A stretch of DNA of 30,082 nt from the NCBI GenBank assembly GCA_037134755.1, contig JBAXLO010000031.1:1-30082 (forward strand). Direction: 5' to 3'. This document shows positions 1 through 7,908 of this stretch, piece by piece. The position numbers and the translations under genes were made by a program. Each line of letters starts with the position of its first letter. Positions within the stretch are counted from its first letter, which is position 1. The notes beneath the pieces are model-generated. The model worked only from the letters and a program-made list of their open reading frames with translations. It was not told the origin of the DNA and did not search any database. Origin of the DNA: JBAXLO01 sp037134755 (GTDB taxonomy: Bacteria > Bacteroidota > Bacteroidia > Bacteroidales > JACABE01).

Positions 1-746
1 ACTGAAGCAGCTTGATCAGAACCCCACAAAGCCCTATCAATAGTTATATGCCTTTCGATAAAACATGCACCCAAAGCTATAGCAGCAAGAGTAGGAGCCA
101 ATCCTGTTTCATGCCCCGAATAACCTATTGGAACTTCAGGATATTTATTCATAAAACTTAGAATAACTCTAAGATTTAATTCATCAATTTTGCATGGATA
201 TGTTGATGTGCTTTGAGCTAACAATAAGTTATCTTTACCTAAAATAGAAACTACAGTATCAACTTGTTCTTCCGTTGACATTCCTGTAGATAACATTAAA
301 GGAACGCCTGTTTCTTTAGCTTTTTTCAATAAATTAATATCAGTTAAACTAGCAGAAGAAAACTTTAATAATACTGGATCAAATTGCAATAGAAATTCTA
401 AAGCTTCTTCATCCCAAGGAGAAGCAAACCAATGAATATTCTTTTCTTTACAATAGCTATCTATTTCAGCATATTCTTTTTGACCAAACTCAACTTTATG
501 ACGATAGTCAATGTATTTCATTCGTCCCCATGGTGTATCTCTTTCAATATCCCATTGATCATGTGGAGTACATAATTCAGGAGTTCTTTTTTGGAACTTC
601 ACTGCATCACAACCTGCAAATACTGCACCATCAATTAACTTTTTAGCAATATCTAATGAACCATTATGATTAATGCCAATTTCTCCTATTATATAAACCG
701 GTTCATCTTTACCAATATATCTATTCCCTACTTTTACTTTACTCAT
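1..746 (-). CDS. neuB: NeuB-type nonulosonic acid (sialic acid-like) synthase, C-terminus missing
   Basis: The enzyme family condenses phosphoenolpyruvate with an aldose (free or 6-phosphorylated) to give a 3-deoxy-2-ulosonic acid such as sialic or legionaminic acid. Translating the minus strand from the ATG at 744-746 gives a protein starting MSKVKVGNRYIGK, with the family motifs IIGEIGINHNG (about residue 19), AVKFQKR (about 50), GYSGHETG and IERHITIDRALWGSDQAAS. These cover the TIM-barrel active site; the C-terminal antifreeze-like (SAF) domain lies beyond the left edge. The gene begins 9 nt after the stop of the upstream phosphatase gene, so it belongs to the same operon. The pairing with a KdsC-type phosphatase suggests a phosphorylated product (nonulosonate-9-phosphate type), but which aldose is used cannot be told from sequence. 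The family call is very secure. Confidence 0.93.
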   Translation of the reverse strand, partial: MSKVKVGNRYIGKDEPVYIIGEIGINHNGSLDIAKKLIDGAVFAGCDAVKFQKRTPELCTPHDQWDIERDTPWGRMKYIDYRHKVEFGQKEYAEIDSYCKEKNIHWFASPWDEEALEFLLQFDPVLLKFSSASLTDINLLKKAKETGVPLMLSTGMSTEEQVDTVVSILGKDNLLLAQSTSTYPCKIDELNLRVILSFMNKYPEVPIGYSGHETGLAPTLAAIALGACFIERHITIDRALWGSDQAAS

Positions 747-755
747 ATTATTTTT

Positions 756-1259
756 TTAATGATTTAACTTAGCGTCAATAATTAATTCTGCAAACTCTCT
801 ATAAGAACCATTACCACCTTTAGCTTCTGTAATATAGTTTGCTACATCTTTTACAAATGAAATTGCATCATTAGGACAAGCTGATAATCCTACAAGTTTC
901 ATAATTTCTAAATCATTTGTATCGTCACCAATATATGCTATTTCAGATAAATCTAATTTATGTTTTTCGCAAATTTCTTTTACACATTTAACTTTATCTT
1001 TAATATTTGTATAAAGTTCTATTATTTCTAATTTTGTAGCTCTTCTACGAGTAATAATTGAACTTTCTCCAGTTACTATTCCAGTATCAATTTTTACTAA
1101 CTTCCTTAAGCGTTCAGTTCCCATCCCATCTCTTAATGAAAACCTTTTCATTTCTTCTCCATTATTAGAATAGTACACTCCTCCATCAGTCAATACTCCA
1201 TCACAATCAGTAAGAAGTAATTTTACTTTCTTAGCCTTATCGATAATACTTTGTTTCAT
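756..1259 (-). CDS. KdsC-type HAD phosphatase (nonulosonate-9-P or KDO-8-P phosphatase-like)
   Basis: This is a small cap-less HAD phosphatase of the KdsC family, which removes the terminal phosphate from KDO-8-P or from KDN/Neu5Ac-9-P. It shows motif I TDCDGVLTDGG (nucleophile and acid/base Asp near residues 18 and 20), motif II VTGES and motif IV IGDDTNDLEIM. Length, about 167 aa, is usual for the family. I place the start at the ATG at 1257-1259 (MKQSIIDKAKK), which gives the normal family N-terminus and lies 11 nt after the upstream SDR stop; in-frame ATGs at 1277 and 1286 would overlap the SDR gene. Bacteroides thetaiotaomicron has a characterised KDN-9-P phosphatase of this family, so a role directly after the adjacent NeuB is more likely than lipid A KDO synthesis. 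Substrate is inferred from context. Confidence 0.88.
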   Translation of the reverse strand: MKQSIIDKAKKVKLLLTDCDGVLTDGGVYYSNNGEEMKRFSLRDGMGTERLRKLVKIDTGIVTGESSIITRRRATKLEIIELYTNIKDKVKCVKEICEKHKLDLSEIAYIGDDTNDLEIMKLVGLSACPNDAISFVKDVANYITEAKGGNGSYREFAELIIDAKLNH

Positions 1260-1270
1260 TACTAAATAGT

Positions 1271-2053
1271 TTACCATGCTGTCCATCCCCCATCAATTAT
1301 TAAATTTGCACCTGTCATATATAAAGAAGCATCAGAAGCCAGAAAAACAATAGCTCCTTTGTAATCATCAACTGTAGCCATACGATTTAGAGGAGTCCTT
1401 TTTGAATAATTTTCTATAAAATAAGGATCTTGTCCATTCTCAATACCACCCGGGCTAAGCGAATTAACTCTAATACCGTTTTTACCCCAATATGCTGCTA
1501 AAAACTTTGAAAGCATTATTACTCCTCCTTTTGTTGCTGAATAGGCTGGTGGTTTGAAAAACATTTGTTCACCATTTTCATTAGTGTATAAACTTTGGTC
1601 AGGAGCTGTTATACCATAAGTTGAAGCTAAGTTTATGATACTTCCCTTATTATTGATCAACATTTGTTTGCCTATTATCTTTGAACAGATAAATGTCCCT
1701 GTTAAGTTAACTTTTAATGATCTTTCCCACAACTCCAGAGGATAGTTTTCAAACTTTGATAATTCTAATGTAGCTTTTGGATCTTCAAACATGTCGTTAA
1801 TAGCTGCATTGTTTACAAGGATATCAATTTTACCAAACTTAGCAATTACATTATCTACTAATTGTTGAACTGAATCTTCATCCGTAATATCTGTTGATTG
1901 AAAATAATAATCAGATAATTCTTCATTTGTATTAATATCTGCTGCAACAACATTTGCTCCAGCTTCTTTTAATACTTGACAAAAAGCTTTACCAATAAGA
2001 CCGCTTGCACCCGTAACAATTGCAACTTTTCCTTCTAATGAAAATCTATTCAT
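1271..2053 (-). CDS. short-chain dehydrogenase/reductase (PtmA-like, sugar modification)
   Basis: A classical SDR of 260 aa. The Rossmann motif TGASGLIG is at residues 14-21, DI at 39-40 follows the second beta strand, NNAA is at 81-84, and the catalytic residues are Ser144, Tyr171 and Lys175 (YSATK). The C-terminus GANLIIDGGWTAW is typical. It probably oxidises or reduces a hydroxyl/keto group on a sugar intermediate with NAD(P)H. Similar SDRs (PtmA of Campylobacter) sit in nonulosonic acid and flagellin glycosylation loci. The gene starts 3 nt after the aminotransferase stop, so an SDR/aminotransferase pair that makes a ketone and then aminates it is plausible, but that is inference. Confidence 0.88.
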   Translation of the reverse strand: MNRFSLEGKVAIVTGASGLIGKAFCQVLKEAGANVVAADINTNEELSDYYFQSTDITDEDSVQQLVDNVIAKFGKIDILVNNAAINDMFEDPKATLELSKFENYPLELWERSLKVNLTGTFICSKIIGKQMLINNKGSIINLASTYGITAPDQSLYTNENGEQMFFKPPAYSATKGGVIMLSKFLAAYWGKNGIRVNSLSPGGIENGQDPYFIENYSKRTPLNRMATVDDYKGAIVFLASDASLYMTGANLIIDGGWTAW

Positions 2054-2056
2054 AAA

Positions 2057-3391
2057 TTATTTCATTACAGGTTTGGTATTGAAATCAGAAGTTTTTCTAA
2101 ATACCGGTTGAACAGGTATTCCTTTGATTGAAGAAGCTAATTCATTGTTTTGAACTACATCTTTTAGCATTAATAATACTTCATTATATACATTTAATGT
2201 GTATTCAATATCCATATCTGTATGAGAAAAACTTATATTATGAAACCCCGACCATAAAATTCCTCTTTTAAATAACTCTTGTTGCACAAATGATTTCTGT
2301 AACAATGGATCTCCTGCTGTTTCTTTAAAACTTAACATTGAACGGAATGGATAACCTTTTACTTCAATAAAATCAATATCCGAATTATATAATATTTTCT
2401 TAATACCTTCTATTAATATCCTACCTTGCGTACTTATATATTTAATAACATCTTTCTCTTTCATCTCTTCGATTGTAGCTTTAGCCGCAGCTAATGATAG
2501 CGCTTCACCACCAAAAGTATTGAAGAAGAAAACATCAGAGTCAAATAAATTCATTATCTCTTTTTTGCCTGTTAAAACTGCTAAAGGCATTCCATTAGCA
2601 ATAGCCTTTGAATAAGTTGCCAGATCAGGAGTAATACCAAAATATTCCTGAGCACCACCAAGAGCCATTCTAAATCCAGTCCACATTTCATCAAATATCA
2701 AAAGAATGTTTTTTTCTTTACATAAATTAGCCAATTCATTTAGGAAATTATTTTTTGGTTCATCAAATACCACAGGTTCTAATATTATAGCAGCAGTATC
2801 ATCATCTATTGAATTTCTTACAGAATCAATATCATTATAATTAAATGTAAAAGTTAAATCTTTTATAGCTTGAGGAATACCGGCATTTCGGGCAATAGTA
2901 CTTACATACCAATCATGCCAGCCGTGATACCCACAACATAAAATTTTATTTTTACCCGTATATGCTCTGGCTACTCTTATAGCAGCACTTGTAACATCAG
3001 CTCCACTTTTACTATATCTTACAGATTCAGCATTAGGGATTATTTCTCTTAACATTTCAGCAACTTCAACTTCTAATGGATGCATCATCGAAAATGTTAT
3101 TCCATCTTTTAGTTGTTGAATTATTGCATTGTCAGTTTTAGGATAAGTATAACCAAGCGAAATAGGTCCTATACCCATATTATAATCGATATATTCATTT
3201 TCATCAACATCCCACACATGAGATCCTCTTCCCCTTTTTATATATTTAGGTGAAATTCCATTTACATATTGAGAAGGTCCTTTTGCCATTGTTTGAGTAT
3301 GTGCAGGGATCAATCCTTCCGACCTTGAATATAATTCATTAGACTGAGTAATAATTGGATATTCTGAATTAAAAATAACTTTATTTGCCAT
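2057..3391 (-). CDS. class III PLP aminotransferase, glutamate-1-semialdehyde aminomutase-like
   Basis: A fold-type I, class III PLP enzyme of 444 aa closest to glutamate-1-semialdehyde 2,1-aminomutase (HemL). Visible features are RGRGSHVWDVDENEYIDY (substrate strand region), SGADVTSAAIRVARAYTG near residues 129-146 (phosphate binding), LIFDEMWTGFR with cofactor Asp234, and the Schiff-base lysine Lys262 in TYSKAIANGMPLA. True HemL acts in haem synthesis, but this copy is embedded in a sugar operon between an SDR and a YhcH-like gene with 1-3 nt spacings, so a sugar aminotransferase or aminomutase role is more likely. HemL-like enzymes next to SpsF-type cytidylyltransferases recur in surface polysaccharide loci. 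The family is certain, the substrate unknown. Confidence 0.88.
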   Translation of the reverse strand: MANKVIFNSEYPIITQSNELYSRSEGLIPAHTQTMAKGPSQYVNGISPKYIKRGRGSHVWDVDENEYIDYNMGIGPISLGYTYPKTDNAIIQQLKDGITFSMMHPLEVEVAEMLREIIPNAESVRYSKSGADVTSAAIRVARAYTGKNKILCCGYHGWHDWYVSTIARNAGIPQAIKDLTFTFNYNDIDSVRNSIDDDTAAIILEPVVFDEPKNNFLNELANLCKEKNILLIFDEMWTGFRMALGGAQEYFGITPDLATYSKAIANGMPLAVLTGKKEIMNLFDSDVFFFNTFGGEALSLAAAKATIEEMKEKDVIKYISTQGRILIEGIKKILYNSDIDFIEVKGYPFRSMLSFKETAGDPLLQKSFVQQELFKRGILWSGFHNISFSHTDMDIEYTLNVYNEVLLMLKDVVQNNELASSIKGIPVQPVFRKTSDFNTKPVMK

Positions 3392-3392
3392 A

Positions 3393-3854
3393 TTATTTTT
3401 CGTTATTGATTCTTACTTTTATAACAACTTTCTTTATTTGTGTAACTATCTCTGACTCTAAGCCGGAAACATGAGCTTCTTTAGGAAACAATATTATAAA
3501 TTCTCCTTTTTTTAATGAGATGAATTGTCCTGTACCCTTATAGAATGTTGCATCTTTCTCTGGGATATAATCACTTATTTTCTCTAGTTTTGAAACATTT
3601 GATATTCCAATTTTTTCTTCTCCATTTAGGATATAATGAATATCCGCATATTGATCATGAGTTTCCCATAAAAGATCTTCATGAGGTTTTGGTTTATATT
3701 CATTTACAATTGCAAAAATTCTATCTCCATCTATTTCATATCTGCCATTTATAAACTTTGACAAATCGTTTTTTTTCAGATAGTTTAAAGCTTTTCTAAA
3801 ACTAGTATTTAGATAAGTGTAATTTTTTGTATCTGATAAATTAGAAATAATCAT
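3393..3854 (-). CDS. YhcH/YjgK/YiaL family protein (NanQ-like sugar anomerase)
   Basis: A 153-aa cupin-like protein of the YhcH/YjgK/YiaL (DUF386) family. The characteristic segment LLWETHDQYADIHYILNGEE followed by KIG is present at about residues 82-104, and the second metal-site region reads FPKEAHVSGL near residue 124. E. coli YhcH (NanQ) speeds the anomerisation of sialic acid during catabolism, and relatives occur with other ketoses. Here it lies in an apparently biosynthetic operon, 1 nt from the aminotransferase stop and 8 nt from the transketolase, so it could open or interconvert the anomers of a ketose or ulosonate intermediate. The family call is strong; the role is inferred from the neighbours. 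Confidence 0.85.
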   Translation of the reverse strand: MIISNLSDTKNYTYLNTSFRKALNYLKKNDLSKFINGRYEIDGDRIFAIVNEYKPKPHEDLLWETHDQYADIHYILNGEEKIGISNVSKLEKISDYIPEKDATFYKGTGQFISLKKGEFIILFPKEAHVSGLESEIVTQIKKVVIKVRINNEK

Positions 3855-3862
3855 AATTCCGA

Positions 3863-5836
3863 TTATACGTTTAATAATATTCTTTTTGCTAGAGAATTAC
3901 CATCAATTCTATGGTAATTTAATGCTTCAATTGGAGTTCCACATGCTGGATAACCTTCAACTCCATATTTGATAAAACTTTTATTATTTAATATTTTATT
4001 TTCAACTAACTTTGATAATAAGAAATCACCTAATCCACCTATAATAGAATGATCATCTAAAACATATATTTTGTCAAATTTTTCTATAACATTCTCAAGC
4101 CAACTAATATCCACTCTGTTTAACCAGGGCATATTTATAACTTCTAATCCAAACCCCTCAGCATTCAATAATTCAGAAGCAATAAGTGCTTCATTAAGCA
4201 TAACAGGACCATATGAAAATAATATTGCATCATCTCCAGATGTTATAGGTATTCCTTCACCGTAAGTTAAAGTGTAATTTGTAGGTAAGTTTATTTTTTG
4301 TGGAGAAGGTCCAATATTCATCCTAATAACACTATTTTGTTTTGAAATGTTAATACAATAATTTAAGATCATACCTGTTTCCATCGCATTGCATGGTTGT
4401 AAGATTTCCACATTTGGCAATGCATTAATAAGTGAAATATCTCTGATACTTTGATGAGACTTACCTGGTCCGGCTGGTATTAATCCTGCATAGTGAAACC
4501 CATATATAATTTTTGTTTTCTCTGTAGCATTATTATAAATTTGTTCGTTAGCTCTTGATGCCAGAAAACTTGCAAAAGAATTTACTATAGGTAAAAGACC
4601 TATCCTAGCTAATCCTCCTGCCATAGAAACCATATCTTGTTCAGCAATTCCATTCTCAATAAACTGTTCATTAATGTTGTTTTCAAAATTCCTTAAACGA
4701 CAATCAGAAGATAGATCTGCATCCAAAACAATTAATTCAGGGTGAAACATTCCGGCATTAACCAAAGCTTTTCCATAAGCCTCAACTATATACTCTGACG
4801 AAACACTTAATTTATGATTATTAATAGCTGCTTCACTTATTGGCTCACCTAATGAATTAAGAGGAATAGTATTTTCATAATTATTTGAAATCAGTTCAAT
4901 GTCTGTATAAATAATTGGCGAGGTATTTAGTGAAGACATTTTATTTAGGATCTTAGCTTTAAGTTCGTCAATAGCTTTCTTAAAATTTACATCGTCTGGT
5001 GCTCCTGCATGCCATGGATACAGACCATTTTCTATTAACATTGCTTCCGGGTGTTCCATAAATGAAACGCCCTTGCCTTTTATAGTATCAGCAATTATAA
5101 ATATATTTTTATCAGGATGTTCTTTTCTGTATTGAAAAACTGTTTCAATACTTCTTAAATCATTACCGTCAATTCGATATACATCCCACCCGAATGATTC
5201 AATCTTTGTTCTCAAATTTCCTAATGATATAATCTGATCAATCATCTTGTCAGATTGTACTTTATTATGATCCATTATCACAGTAAAGCCATATATTTTT
5301 TGTTGAACAACAGTTTGTAAAGCTTCAAAGTTTTGTCCTTCCTGAAATTCTCCATCACCGGTCATTACATAAACATGTCCTTTGAATTTTTGATATTCTT
5401 TTGCCCAAGCCATCCCTTTTGCTTTAGAAATACCCATACCTAAAGAACCGGAGTTAGCTTCTATCCCTTTAATACCAACATCTGGATGTCCATCAATACC
5501 ATTAAGTCTTCTTAAGTTTAATAATTTTTCATCACTTAATATTCCTAATGAATGTAGTACTGCATATTGTCCAGGAACATCATGCCCCTTTGATGAAAAA
5601 TAAATATCTCTGTTCACATTATCTATACCTACCTCCACAGTATTCATTTCATTGTAATATAGCCAAACTACAATATCCATTGAACTCAAACTGGAGCCTA
5701 AATGTCCTGAACCTGCTTTTTTTACTGCAACTAATGTATTATACCTACACATTTCAGCAATAATATCTAATTTAGTGTAAATTGATATATCGAGATTTTT
5801 TATTTTATCAAATTCTTGTTTTTTTATTAATTCCAT
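3863..5836 (-). CDS. transketolase, full-length, in sugar biosynthesis operon
   Basis: A 657-aa thiamine diphosphate enzyme with all three transketolase domains in one chain. The N-terminal TPP domain contains KAGSGHLGSSLSSMD near residue 40, SKGHDVPGQYA near 82 and the TPP/Mg motif VMTGDGEFQEGQNFEAL near 157. The central pyrimidine-binding domain contains NGIAEQDMVSMAGGLARIG with the catalytic Glu, and a C-terminal domain follows. It transfers two-carbon ketol units between sugars. Bacteroidota normally carry a housekeeping tkt elsewhere; its tight placement among sugar-activation genes (8 nt to each neighbour) suggests a dedicated enzyme that builds a ketose precursor for the operon's end product. 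I cannot exclude that it is the general pentose-phosphate enzyme. Confidence 0.9.
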   Translation of the reverse strand: MELIKKQEFDKIKNLDISIYTKLDIIAEMCRYNTLVAVKKAGSGHLGSSLSSMDIVVWLYYNEMNTVEVGIDNVNRDIYFSSKGHDVPGQYAVLHSLGILSDEKLLNLRRLNGIDGHPDVGIKGIEANSGSLGMGISKAKGMAWAKEYQKFKGHVYVMTGDGEFQEGQNFEALQTVVQQKIYGFTVIMDHNKVQSDKMIDQIISLGNLRTKIESFGWDVYRIDGNDLRSIETVFQYRKEHPDKNIFIIADTIKGKGVSFMEHPEAMLIENGLYPWHAGAPDDVNFKKAIDELKAKILNKMSSLNTSPIIYTDIELISNNYENTIPLNSLGEPISEAAINNHKLSVSSEYIVEAYGKALVNAGMFHPELIVLDADLSSDCRLRNFENNINEQFIENGIAEQDMVSMAGGLARIGLLPIVNSFASFLASRANEQIYNNATEKTKIIYGFHYAGLIPAGPGKSHQSIRDISLINALPNVEILQPCNAMETGMILNYCINISKQNSVIRMNIGPSPQKINLPTNYTLTYGEGIPITSGDDAILFSYGPVMLNEALIASELLNAEGFGLEVINMPWLNRVDISWLENVIEKFDKIYVLDDHSIIGGLGDFLLSKLVENKILNNKSFIKYGVEGYPACGTPIEALNYHRIDGNSLAKRILLNV

Positions 5837-5844
5837 TATTTCAA

Positions 5845-6642
5845 TTATTTTATTTTTGCTTTATACTCATTTACATTAGTCAATTGATCTAAATGATTCA
5901 TATACCAATATTTTCCTAAATGAATTTCATTTATTTCTTTTATCTGAGGGTTTGTTTTTAGTAGATCAATAATATCATATACTCCAAAAAATGGATTGTC
6001 TTTATATAAATTAGAGAATATCAAACTTATTAATTGATAATCCTCTATATAGTCTATTGTCCAACGATAGGTAGTAGAGTAATCAAATTTGCTCTCACAA
6101 ACAACGTTACCAATTCTAAATTCTTTAGGTCTTTCCCAAATATATGGAGTTGTATGTTCGAGTTCAAATTCTTTATCAGCATTAACCCAAGCTTTCTCAA
6201 GAGCTTCCATCCTTATTACTTCCACATCATTTCCATCAGGGTAAGTGGCTGGATGAAGATTACTGTAGTAATCCCATACATTGGGATTTTCGAGAAAACT
6301 TCCAATAACTTTGTCAATAATCGCAGGATCTATTAACGGACAGTCTGATGGTATTTTTACAATAGCATCTGCTTTATACTTCTTGCCTACTTGATAATGT
6401 CTATCTAAACAATCGGTAGGATGTCCTCTAAAGCAATCAATATTTATTTGTTCACATAATAATTCTAATTCATCATCTTCAGGATTTATAGTAGTTGCAA
6501 CTACAATCTTTCCTACAGTAGTTGCAGCTTTTACTCTTTCAAGCATTTGAATCAAGATATTTGAATCTCCTAAAGGGAGTAAAATCTTTCTGTTTAACCT
6601 TGTAGAGCTTGTTCTAGCTTGTATTACTGTAACTATATTCAT
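5845..6642 (-). CDS. SpsF-type cytidylyltransferase (COG1861 family)
   Basis: A 265-aa nucleotidyltransferase of the SpsF / CMP-KDO synthetase-like family. The N-terminus VIQARTSSTRLNRKILLPLG carries the nucleotide-binding signature (QAR..S.RL..K.L). KIPSDCPLIDPAIID near residue 96 supplies the metal-binding Asp region, and YSNLHPATYPDGNDVEVI and RWTIDYIEDYQLI are further hallmarks of the family. It most likely activates a sugar acid or amino sugar with CTP, taking the place of NeuA/KdsB in this operon. Its ATG overlaps the stop of the preceding transferase gene by 4 nt (ATGA), which indicates translational coupling. No classical neuA is visible, but the operon continues past the left edge. 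Confidence 0.86.
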   Translation of the reverse strand: MNIVTVIQARTSSTRLNRKILLPLGDSNILIQMLERVKAATTVGKIVVATTINPEDDELELLCEQINIDCFRGHPTDCLDRHYQVGKKYKADAIVKIPSDCPLIDPAIIDKVIGSFLENPNVWDYYSNLHPATYPDGNDVEVIRMEALEKAWVNADKEFELEHTTPYIWERPKEFRIGNVVCESKFDYSTTYRWTIDYIEDYQLISLIFSNLYKDNPFFGVYDIIDLLKTNPQIKEINEIHLGKYWYMNHLDQLTNVNEYKAKIK

Positions 6643-7652
6643 ATATTACAATATAAAAAGTTAAAATTTGATGCTCCTATATAATTATAATTATCAAATT
6701 CTAAATATGCTTTAGCTATTTTTGCAATGTATTCAGCAGATTTTCCATTGTTCTGAATTGGACATAATTTTTTTAAGTCTTTTATATCAAAATCAGAATA
6801 TACTTCTTTCCTTAATGCCATTCCTACATATACTACAGTTGAATATTTAGTTATAAGAACATCACAATTAGCAATCATATGATTAATATTTCCACTTGTG
6901 TAAACTAATGCAGCAGGAGCTAGTTTTTTAATTTCGCGTGTTGCTCTTTCAAAGTTTTCGTTAGGATGAAGTTTAAAAATTAATAACCTCCCATTTGCTA
7001 TTTCAATTGCATCTAAAATAAACTTCTTCCTATTCTCATAATTTAGAGTTTCTCTTCTATCAGAAGTTGCAACTAATACAAAATTATAAAAATGAAAATC
7101 ATTCTTTAAATATTCATTGCAATTGTCAAAGTTAGGAATTCCTGTAACTCTTATCTTATCTGGATTTATACCCTTTTTTATAAATAGCTCTTTATATCCT
7201 TCTGAAGCAACAAAAAATAATTCATAGCTATCAGATAGTCCGGTTGCAGCAGTACTAGCAATCCATCTTGGCATTTTAAGATTTTTCACAAGATGATACA
7301 TCATTGTTTCAGGATCTGTCATTCCTTCTTGCACAAGCATTATTCTTTTGTCTCGAATATTATTAGGAATTAATAAATCCTGACAAGTAAAAATTAAATC
7401 ATAGTCATTATTTTTACCTTTATAGTCTATTTTAAGTTTGTGTTCTTTAAGGTAGTTTTCAGTTGATTTTTTAAAACTTCCTGCCAGAATAGTAAAGTCT
7501 AATAATCCATTTTTTACTAATACGTCAAGACTCCCTTCAGTATAAAATGGAGTAAAATAGCAATCACAATCATGAAAATGCATTGAAATTTTGTGCATCA
7601 TTGTTGTTTGGTTGGATGAACCACCTATAAATAGAATTTTTTTCTTTTGCAT
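6639..7652 (-). CDS. GT-B-fold glycosyltransferase-like protein
   Basis: A soluble 337-aa protein with no signal peptide or membrane segments. It begins with a beta-strand/Gly-rich turn (KKKILFIGGSSNQTTMMHK) and its C-terminal half has LLIFKLHPNENF near residue 220 and DVLITKYSTVVYVGMALRKEV near 275. The HPNE and S-T-V-x-x-(E/G)-A pattern is shared by GT-B enzymes such as CDP-glycerol glycerophosphotransferases, UDP-GlcNAc 2-epimerases and some capsule transferases. It is the first gene of the operon and is translationally coupled to the cytidylyltransferase, so it may use the CMP-sugar made downstream or supply a sugar by 2-epimerisation. I do not recognise a specific family and give no substrate. 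Confidence 0.62.
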   Translation of the reverse strand: MQKKKILFIGGSSNQTTMMHKISMHFHDCDCYFTPFYTEGSLDVLVKNGLLDFTILAGSFKKSTENYLKEHKLKIDYKGKNNDYDLIFTCQDLLIPNNIRDKRIMLVQEGMTDPETMMYHLVKNLKMPRWIASTAATGLSDSYELFFVASEGYKELFIKKGINPDKIRVTGIPNFDNCNEYLKNDFHFYNFVLVATSDRRETLNYENRKKFILDAIEIANGRLLIFKLHPNENFERATREIKKLAPAALVYTSGNINHMIANCDVLITKYSTVVYVGMALRKEVYSDFDIKDLKKLCPIQNNGKSAEYIAKIAKAYLEFDNYNYIGASNFNFLYCNI

Positions 7653-7671
7653 ATTGATATATTTTCGATTA

Positions 7672-7679
7672 CAAAAGTA
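7672..7679 (-). promoter_or_regulatory. candidate -7 box for the sugar operon
   Basis: Read on the minus strand the sequence is TACTTTTG, matching the Bacteroidota sigma-factor -7 element TAnnTTTG. It lies 20 nt upstream of the first operon ATG (7650-7652). No good -33 TTTG is seen at the expected spacing, so the call rests on the -7 box and its position. Confidence 0.42.
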
Positions 7680-7876
7680 TTACGCCAATCTAACCTGAAT
7701 ATTAATACATCATTAAATAAAGTTTAAATAATAAGAAATTTAATGTTAATTCTAATCAGATAAATTAACTTTGAATATACATTTATTTAATATTGCTTTA
7801 ACCATTAATCAATTCTATTAATTATTTTTTCATCATAATTTAATTGCATTATAATATATCAATCAGCTATATAATT

Positions 7877-7884
7877 TAACTTTG
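7877..7884 (+). promoter_or_regulatory. candidate -7 box for the sphingomyelinase-like gene
   Basis: TAACTTTG matches TAnnTTTG and ends 24 nt before the ATG at 7909. A second copy, TAACTTTG at 7766-7773, could serve as an alternative start. Neither has a -33 TTTG at 17-23 nt. The 256-bp gap between the divergent genes (7653-7908) holds nothing else I can recognise. Confidence 0.4.
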
Positions 7885-7908
7885 CATAAAATTAATAATT
7901 GATTTATT

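Noticed and set aside
2057..3391. Housekeeping hemL for haem synthesis
   Set aside because: The family resemblance is real, but 1-3 nt spacing within a sugar operon and divergence in the N-terminal substrate segment favour a sugar-directed enzyme.
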